Part shown: positions 13,296 through 17,315 of the stretch, piece by piece
Numbering within the stretch: position 1 is the stretch's first letter
Layout of the letters: each line of letters starts with the position of its first letter
Assembly (NCBI GenBank): GCA_938041275.1
Contig: CALISH010000061.1
Span: 1-17,315 of the forward strand
DNA length: 17,315 bases
DNA from: an uncultured Solobacterium sp.
Lineage (GTDB): Bacteria > Bacillota_I > Bacilli_A > Erysipelotrichales > Erysipelotrichaceae
Direction of reading: 5' to 3'
Notes under the pieces: model-generated
Told to the model about the DNA's origin: nothing
Databases searched by the model: none
Seen by the model: only the letters and a program-made list of their open reading frames with translations
Made by a program: the position numbers and the translations under genes

Positions 13296-14888
13296 ATGAA
13301 ATTGAAAAATGTATTTCGGCTAATTAAGGATAATGGTAGATATGTTGGCGCAATTACAATTCTTGTTATTATTCAAGCTTTATTAGCATTCGTATTACCG
13401 ATTACAGTTTCGAAGGTAATTGATGGTGATTTAGAAATCAAAAAATATCTGATCATTTTTTTGATTATCGTTGTTACACTGCTAATTAATCTACTAATCA
13501 TTCAAATTACGAAAAGTGCGATTGTAAAATATAAGCAGAATATCAACATGGAAATTTTCAATGAATTATCAATGGTAGTATGCCAAAAATACAATGAAAA
13601 AGGTGCCGCATACTATATTGAGAGAATCGGTACAGCAGTATATCAGTTTGCGGATTTTATCCTTACGACAATTCCAAGTTATATTAAAACAATTTTAACG
13701 ATTATTTTATGCTTGGTATTGATTGGTAAAGATAGTTTGTTGTTAATTGGAATACTGGGATTATTGCTAGTAATTCAGTATTACGGCTATAAGGTTTTAA
13801 ATATTCAGCTTTCTAAGAAAAGTAAGAGACTTCAAGATGTGTGTGCTTCACGCTTTGCGGATAATATTTCTATTTTTAATAATGTTGAATTTATTAAACA
13901 ATTTGGTGGTTCGAGCAAAATACAAAGCATCCTAAATCAAAATGTACATGATATTCATCGTGAAACAACAGATATCAATACATATGCAGGAAATTTCTGT
14001 TATGTTTTAAATAGTATCATCGCAAATCTTCAGTATGTTATGTACTTGGTATTAGCAATCTTACTTGCAAACAACAGTATAGATATGTCCATGTTTCTAT
14101 TTGATATCATGATTATTGTTATTTGTTTTGAGGCATTTAATGATTTGGTGTCATTAAATGTAAATATGAAAGATGTGAATGCTTCTTTTGAATTCTTGGC
14201 AAATGATATTGAAAACAATTTGGAGAGAATGGGTGGAGATGAAATTGATCATATTAAAAACATTGATTTTAAGGGCACTACGATTCAATACAAAAAGAAT
14301 ATCTTAATCCAAAATATAAACATGACAGTCAACCAAGGAGATATTGTATTTATTTCTGGAGAAACTGGAACTGGAAAATCAAGCTTTGTAAAATCATTAA
14401 TGGGTTTTGTGGATGCGGACAATATTTTCTTCAATGGAATTGAGCAAAAGAAAATTCTCTTATCTTCACTGCGAAAGAGAGTAGCATATATATCGCAAAT
14501 GAATTCAATATTTAATGGGACAGTAAAAGATAATATTGAATTAAATGGTGATGCAAATCAAGAGTACGAAAAAATGTCATTTTTTGATAAATTTGTTGGA
14601 AAAGAAAATCTCAAGCTTACGTCTGATGGAACAAATCTATCAGGTGGTGATAAGCAGAAAATTGTATTAGGAAGATTGATTGCTAATTGCAAAGATGTAG
14701 ATGTTATTATCTTGGATGAAGTAACAAGCTCGATGGACACTGATACAGAGACGAAGGCTTTTGATGAAATTTTACCATTACTCAAAAATAAAATAGTATT
14801 AATTATTTCACATAATAAAAATCTACAACGCTATGCAAATAGAATTGCAAACTTGAAAGATAAGACTATTATGTTAGAGAATAATTGA
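13296..14888 (+). CDS. ABC transporter, fused membrane and ATPase domains (exporter half)
   Basis: The 530-residue protein is a half-exporter: an N-terminal six-helix membrane domain (about residues 15-290) and a C-terminal ATPase domain (about 325-530). The ATPase has Walker A GETGTGKSS (355-363), a Q-loop in AYISQMN, signature LSGGDKQ (448-454, with D in place of the usual Q), Walker B VIILDE (470-475) and switch histidine H506. No C39 peptidase domain precedes it. It would work as a dimer, with itself or an unseen partner. The strong ribosome binding site AGGGGGG (13281-13287) sets the start. Codon use and base content are clearly more AT-rich than in the flanking genes, and it is framed by terminators at both ends, which suggests acquisition by transfer. 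The substrate is unknown; peptides or drugs are common for this type. Confidence 0.85.
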   Translation: MKLKNVFRLIKDNGRYVGAITILVIIQALLAFVLPITVSKVIDGDLEIKKYLIIFLIIVVTLLINLLIIQITKSAIVKYKQNINMEIFNELSMVVCQKYNEKGAAYYIERIGTAVYQFADFILTTIPSYIKTILTIILCLVLIGKDSLLLIGILGLLLVIQYYGYKVLNIQLSKKSKRLQDVCASRFADNISIFNNVEFIKQFGGSSKIQSILNQNVHDIHRETTDINTYAGNFCYVLNSIIANLQYVMYLVLAILLANNSIDMSMFLFDIMIIVICFEAFNDLVSLNVNMKDVNASFEFLANDIENNLERMGGDEIDHIKNIDFKGTTIQYKKNILIQNINMTVNQGDIVFISGETGTGKSSFVKSLMGFVDADNIFFNGIEQKKILLSSLRKRVAYISQMNSIFNGTVKDNIELNGDANQEYEKMSFFDKFVGKENLKLTSDGTNLSGGDKQKIVLGRLIANCKDVDVIILDEVTSSMDTDTETKAFDEILPLLKNKIVLIISHNKNLQRYANRIANLKDKTIMLENN

Positions 14889-14926
14889 GGGATAAGCAGG
14901 GATGCTGTTTATGATAGAAAAATTGT

Positions 14927-14956
14927 ATAAAACCCTATACTTCCATAGGGTTTTAT
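14927..14956. terminator. Intrinsic terminator of the ABC transporter gene
   Basis: A perfect stem of about 11 bp (AAAACCCTA at 14929-14937 with TAGGGTTTT at 14946-14954, extended by two pairs) closes an 8-nt loop. The 5' arm starts with A residues and the 3' arm ends in four T residues, so it could work on both strands. It lies 38 bases after the stop codon and overlaps the likely rpsB promoter. Confidence 0.65.
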
Positions 14957-14964
14957 GCTAATAT
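14936..14964 (+). promoter_or_regulatory. Likely promoter of rpsB-tsf
   Basis: An extended -10 element, TG-C-TAATAT, lies at 14956-14964. The -35 position 17 bases upstream (14936-14941) reads TATACT, a poor match, inside the terminator hairpin. The start of transcription would be near 14970, just before the first leader hairpin. Confidence 0.4.
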
Positions 14965-14973
14965 CATGAATGG

Positions 14974-15091
14974 CATCTTTTGTACTTTTGTTATGCAAAA
15001 GGAAGATGTACTTCTCACACAGTGAATTCATTATCCCGTGCATATGGGTTCGCTAGGAACATGCCGTATGTTGATGGTGTTCGAAACTGTG
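14974..15091 (+). ncRNA. Structured rpsB leader RNA, candidate S2 autoregulatory element
   Basis: The leader contains a well-ordered set of pairings. Hairpin 1: CATCTT (14974-14979) with AAGATG (15003-15008), enclosing CTTTTG (14985-14990) with CAAAAG (14996-15001). Then a closing helix CACAGT (15018-15023) with ACTGTG (15086-15091), which encloses a two-part hairpin: CATATGG (15041-15047) with CCGTATG (15064-15070, one G-U) and, stacked on it, GTTC (15048-15051) with GAAC (15057-15060) around GCTAG, leaving a three-base bulge ATG. Such leaders often let a ribosomal protein repress its own mRNA. The pairings are read directly; regulation by S2 is inferred. Confidence 0.55.
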
Positions 15092-15126
15092 GTGGAAAAC
15101 AACGGAAAGGTAGGTAAATAGAAAAT

Positions 15127-16077
15127 ATGACTGTTGTTTCAATGAGGAAAATGTTAGAGAACGGCGTACACTTTGGTCACCAGACACGCAAGTGGAACCC
15201 AAAGATGAAGCAGTTCATCTACACAGCTAAGAACGGTGTATACATCATCGACTTAGCAAAGACACAGGCTAAATTAGAAGTAGCCTATAACGCTTTAAAG
15301 AAGATTGCTGAAGATGGCGGAAAGATCTTATTCGTAGGAACTAAGAAGCAAGCTCAGGCAACAATTCTTGAAGAAGCATTAAGAAGTGGAAGCTTCTACA
15401 TCAACCAGAGATGGTTAGGTGGAACAATGACAAACTTCCGTACAATCCAGAAGTCAATTAAGAAGTTATTAGAGATTGAAGAAATGGAAGCAAATGGACA
15501 GTTAGCAGTTTACACAAAGAAGGAACAAGCAGTTCTCTTACAGAAGAAGGAAAGACTTGAAAACTTCCTTGGCGGTATTAAGGGAATGAAGAAGTTGCCA
15601 GATGCAATCTTCGTTGTAGACCCATTAGAAGAGCACAACGCAGTAGCTGAAGCACGTAAGTTAAACATCCCTGTATTCGCTTTAATCGATACAAATGCTG
15701 ATCCAGATTTAGTAGACTTTCCAATTCCTTCAAATGACGATGCAGTACGTTCTATCAAGTTAATGGTAAGTGTAATTGCTGACGCTATCTTAGAAGCTAA
15801 GGGTGGTGTATTAGAAGTTGCTCACCAAGAAGATGAGACAGCCGAAGACATCACAATGAAGGATGTAATCATCAACGTTGAACAGCAGGCTGCTGAATAT
15901 GAACGCAAGAGAAGACAGAAGTTCGAAGAACGTCGTGCTCAGATGGCTCAACGTCGTGGAAACTACAATGGCGAGCGCCGTGTATTCCGTAGAGACGTAA
16001 ACGGAAACCGTCAGACAACACGTCTGGCTGCTGAAGCAGAAGCTACAACAGCACCAGCTACTGAGGAGGCTAAGTAA
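15127..16077 (+). CDS. rpsB: 30S ribosomal protein S2 with long C-terminal extension
   Basis: S2 is a late-binding protein of the 30S subunit, located on its back between head and body, and needed for S1 binding and initiation in many bacteria. The 316-residue protein starts with the family signature MTVVSMRKMLENGVHFGHQTRKWNPKMK and keeps IFVVDPLEEHNAVAEA and DTNADPDLVDFPIPSNDDA. The core ends near residue 226. The remaining ~90 residues form an acidic, then Arg-rich (KRRQKFEERRAQMAQRR), then Ala/Thr-rich tail, making it about 70 residues longer than the Escherichia coli or Bacillus protein. The start at 15127 follows AGGTAGGT. Three bases separate it from tsf. Codon use is that of a highly expressed gene. 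Confidence 0.97.
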   Translation: MTVVSMRKMLENGVHFGHQTRKWNPKMKQFIYTAKNGVYIIDLAKTQAKLEVAYNALKKIAEDGGKILFVGTKKQAQATILEEALRSGSFYINQRWLGGTMTNFRTIQKSIKKLLEIEEMEANGQLAVYTKKEQAVLLQKKERLENFLGGIKGMKKLPDAIFVVDPLEEHNAVAEARKLNIPVFALIDTNADPDLVDFPIPSNDDAVRSIKLMVSVIADAILEAKGGVLEVAHQEDETAEDITMKDVIINVEQQAAEYERKRRQKFEERRAQMAQRRGNYNGERRVFRRDVNGNRQTTRLAAEAEATTAPATEEAK

Positions 16078-16079
16078 AA

Positions 16080-16967
16080 ATGGCAATCACAGCTGCTCAA
16101 GTAAAAGAATTGCGTGAATTAACAGGCGCAGGAATGATGGACTGTAAGAAGGCTCTTACAGAATGTGAAGGCGATACAAAGAAGGCTATTGACTGGCTTC
16201 GTGAAAAGGGTATTGCTAAGGCTGCTAAGAAGGAAGGTAGAATTGCTGCTGAAGGCTTAGCTAAGATCTTAATTGAAGGTAACAAGGCTGTTGTATTAGA
16301 AGTTAACTCTGAAACAGACTTCGTTGCTAAGAATGATCGTTTCTTAGCTCTCTTAGATGAAGCTGCTAAGGCAATTTTCAACTCTAACGCTAAGACTGTT
16401 GAAGAAGCGTTAGCTCTTCCTACAGCAGAAGGCACATTGAATGATTCATTCATTGGTGCAGTTGCTGTTATCGGTGAAAAGATTACATTAAGAAGATTTG
16501 AAATCGTTGAAAAGAGCGATGATGAATTATTTGGTTCTTATACACACCAGGGTGGACGTATTGTTGCTGTTACAGTTGTTAAGGGTACAGCAGATGCTCA
16601 AGTTGCTAAGAATATGGCAATGCAAGTTGCTTCTATGAACCCAACATATGTATCACGTAATGAAATGCCACAGGATGTAGTAGCTCATGAACGCGAAGTT
16701 CAAGAAGGAATTATGGCAAATGATCCAAGCCTTGCAAACAAGCCTGAAAAGGTTAAGGCTGGAATCATTGAAGGTCGTGTATCTAAGTCATTACAAGATA
16801 TGTGCTTAGTTGACCAGGAATACTTCTTAGACACAAACCTCAAGTGCGGTCAGTATTTAAAGGAAAATAATGCTGAAGTTGTTAAATTCGTTAAGTACAT
16901 CGTAGGTGAAGGTATTGAAAAGAAGCAGGATGACTTTGCTGCCGAAGTAGCAGCAATGGCTAAGTAA
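16080..16967 (+). CDS. tsf: Elongation factor Ts
   Basis: EF-Ts exchanges GDP for GTP on EF-Tu during translation elongation. The 295-residue protein begins with the UBA-like N-terminal module (VKELRELTGAGMMDCKKAL, residues 8-26) and carries the TDFVAKN motif (79-85) that inserts into EF-Tu. The two alpha-beta core domains and C-terminal segment are complete, at normal length. The ribosome binding site GAGGAGG is in the last codons of rpsB, and the intergenic gap is two bases, so translation of the pair is coupled, as in most bacteria. The gene ends 16 bases before an intrinsic terminator. Confidence 0.97.
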   Translation: MAITAAQVKELRELTGAGMMDCKKALTECEGDTKKAIDWLREKGIAKAAKKEGRIAAEGLAKILIEGNKAVVLEVNSETDFVAKNDRFLALLDEAAKAIFNSNAKTVEEALALPTAEGTLNDSFIGAVAVIGEKITLRRFEIVEKSDDELFGSYTHQGGRIVAVTVVKGTADAQVAKNMAMQVASMNPTYVSRNEMPQDVVAHEREVQEGIMANDPSLANKPEKVKAGIIEGRVSKSLQDMCLVDQEYFLDTNLKCGQYLKENNAEVVKFVKYIVGEGIEKKQDDFAAEVAAMAK

Positions 16968-16983
16968 GAATTGCTCAATTTTG

Positions 16984-17013
16984 GAGAACAACAAGTGTGT
17001 TGTTCTCTTTTTT
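16984..17013 (+). terminator. Intrinsic terminator of rpsB-tsf
   Basis: A perfect 10-bp stem (GAGAACAACA at 16984-16993 with TGTTGTTCTC at 16998-17007) closes the loop AGTG and runs into six T residues (17008-17013). Three bases later the group II intron begins, the usual target context of group IIC introns. Confidence 0.93.
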
Positions 17014-17016
17014 GGC

Positions 17017-17315
17017 GTGCCAGACATGGCATATATCTAGGAGTTTGAAAGGTACCTCCAACCAAGGGGTGTAGTTCCCAAGGTTGAGCCGAATTCAAAG
17101 GTGTCCATCGTGAGGTGGAATCTGAAGGAAGAGCTAGGCAAACTGCTGGCCTGAGGGTCACGAATCTCAATTGAGGCGGGTAGATGACAGGAAAGATGTA
17201 TGTCTTACTCTGGGAGGTCTTATCAGTGCCAAAGGTGGACTAGGAAGAATCATCAGTGAGAAGATTCTAAAATTAAAAGGTCTGTTATCACTAACAGACC
17301 ACTACCAAGAAGTGC
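17017..17315 (+). mobile_element. 5' end of a group II intron (probably group IIC), cut by the window edge
   Basis: The sequence from 17017 starts with GTGCC, folds as GTGCC with GGCAT around a short loop, and carries the conserved domain I text of bacterial group II introns: GGTGTCCATCGTGAGG at 17099-17114, GGAATCTGAAGGAAG at 17117-17131, and CTTACTCTGGGAGGTCTTA at 17205-17223. The six bases before the start, TTTGGC (17011-17016, IBS1), are perfectly complementary to GCCAAA at 17228-17233 (candidate EBS1), which fixes the 5' splice site. A 9-bp hairpin (17279-17300) lies near the edge. A reverse transcriptase/maturase gene would be expected just to the right, outside the window. Insertion directly behind an intrinsic terminator is the hallmark of class C introns. 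No open reading frame in this part is believable. Confidence 0.82.

Noticed and set aside
16850..17170. A minus-strand open frame of 106 codons across the tsf end and intron
   Set aside because: It runs across the tsf terminator and intron domain I, has no ribosome binding site, and its composition fits a shadow of these features.
1..17315. CRISPR arrays, tRNA genes, toxin-antitoxin pairs or a dif site
   Set aside because: I looked for regular repeat-spacer units, cloverleaf-like sequences, small paired genes and a Xer target site, and saw none that could be supported.

Overview
This window is the chromosome of a low-GC Gram-positive bacterium (Bacillota). The conserved run rplS-lepB-rbgA-rnhB-dprA-topA-trmFO-xer-rpsB-tsf is typical of that phylum. 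The very compact layout, the YhfC-type membrane protein and the overall protein flavour suggest the Erysipelotrichia, but no rRNA or other species marker is present, so that placement is an inference.

Left part (1-4361): an accessory stretch. It holds a hemolysin III/PAQR-type membrane protein, an unrecognised 103-residue protein whose middle resembles a homeodomain-like helix-turn-helix, a minimal GNAT acetyltransferase, a minus-strand protein of unknown function, and a tight three-gene operon (ComB/2-phosphosulfolactate phosphatase-like protein, Cof-type HAD phosphatase, YhfC-type putative membrane protease). A shared bidirectional terminator separates the GNAT gene from the converging minus-strand gene. 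A divergent promoter region separates that gene from the three-gene operon.

Centre (4362-13009): the housekeeping block. rplS has its own promoter, leader and terminator. lepB-rbgA-rnhB follow with overlapping ends. dprA-topA-trmFO-xer-nucleoside phosphorylase follow behind a hairpin that looks like a terminator but also carries the dprA ribosome binding site. These genes serve ribosome assembly (L19, RbgA), protein export (LepB), DNA and RNA-DNA hybrid metabolism (RNase HII, DprA, TopA, Xer) and tRNA modification (TrmFO).

Right part (13010-17315): a strong terminator, then a solitary AT-rich ABC exporter gene with its own repeat-bearing promoter, inserted between xer and rpsB where relatives such as Bacillus carry hslV-hslU-codY. 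It is followed by a highly structured rpsB leader and the rpsB-tsf operon. Directly behind the tsf terminator lies the 5' end of a group II intron (probably group IIC), which runs off the window.

The most noteworthy signals are in RNA: two intergenic hairpins whose 3' arm contains the next gene's Shine-Dalgarno sequence (853-888 and 7038-7071), a topA leader with two GNRA-capped hairpins, a multi-helix rpsB leader, and an intron whose IBS1/EBS1 pairing can be read directly from the sequence. All assignments come from reading the sequence; no database search was run.
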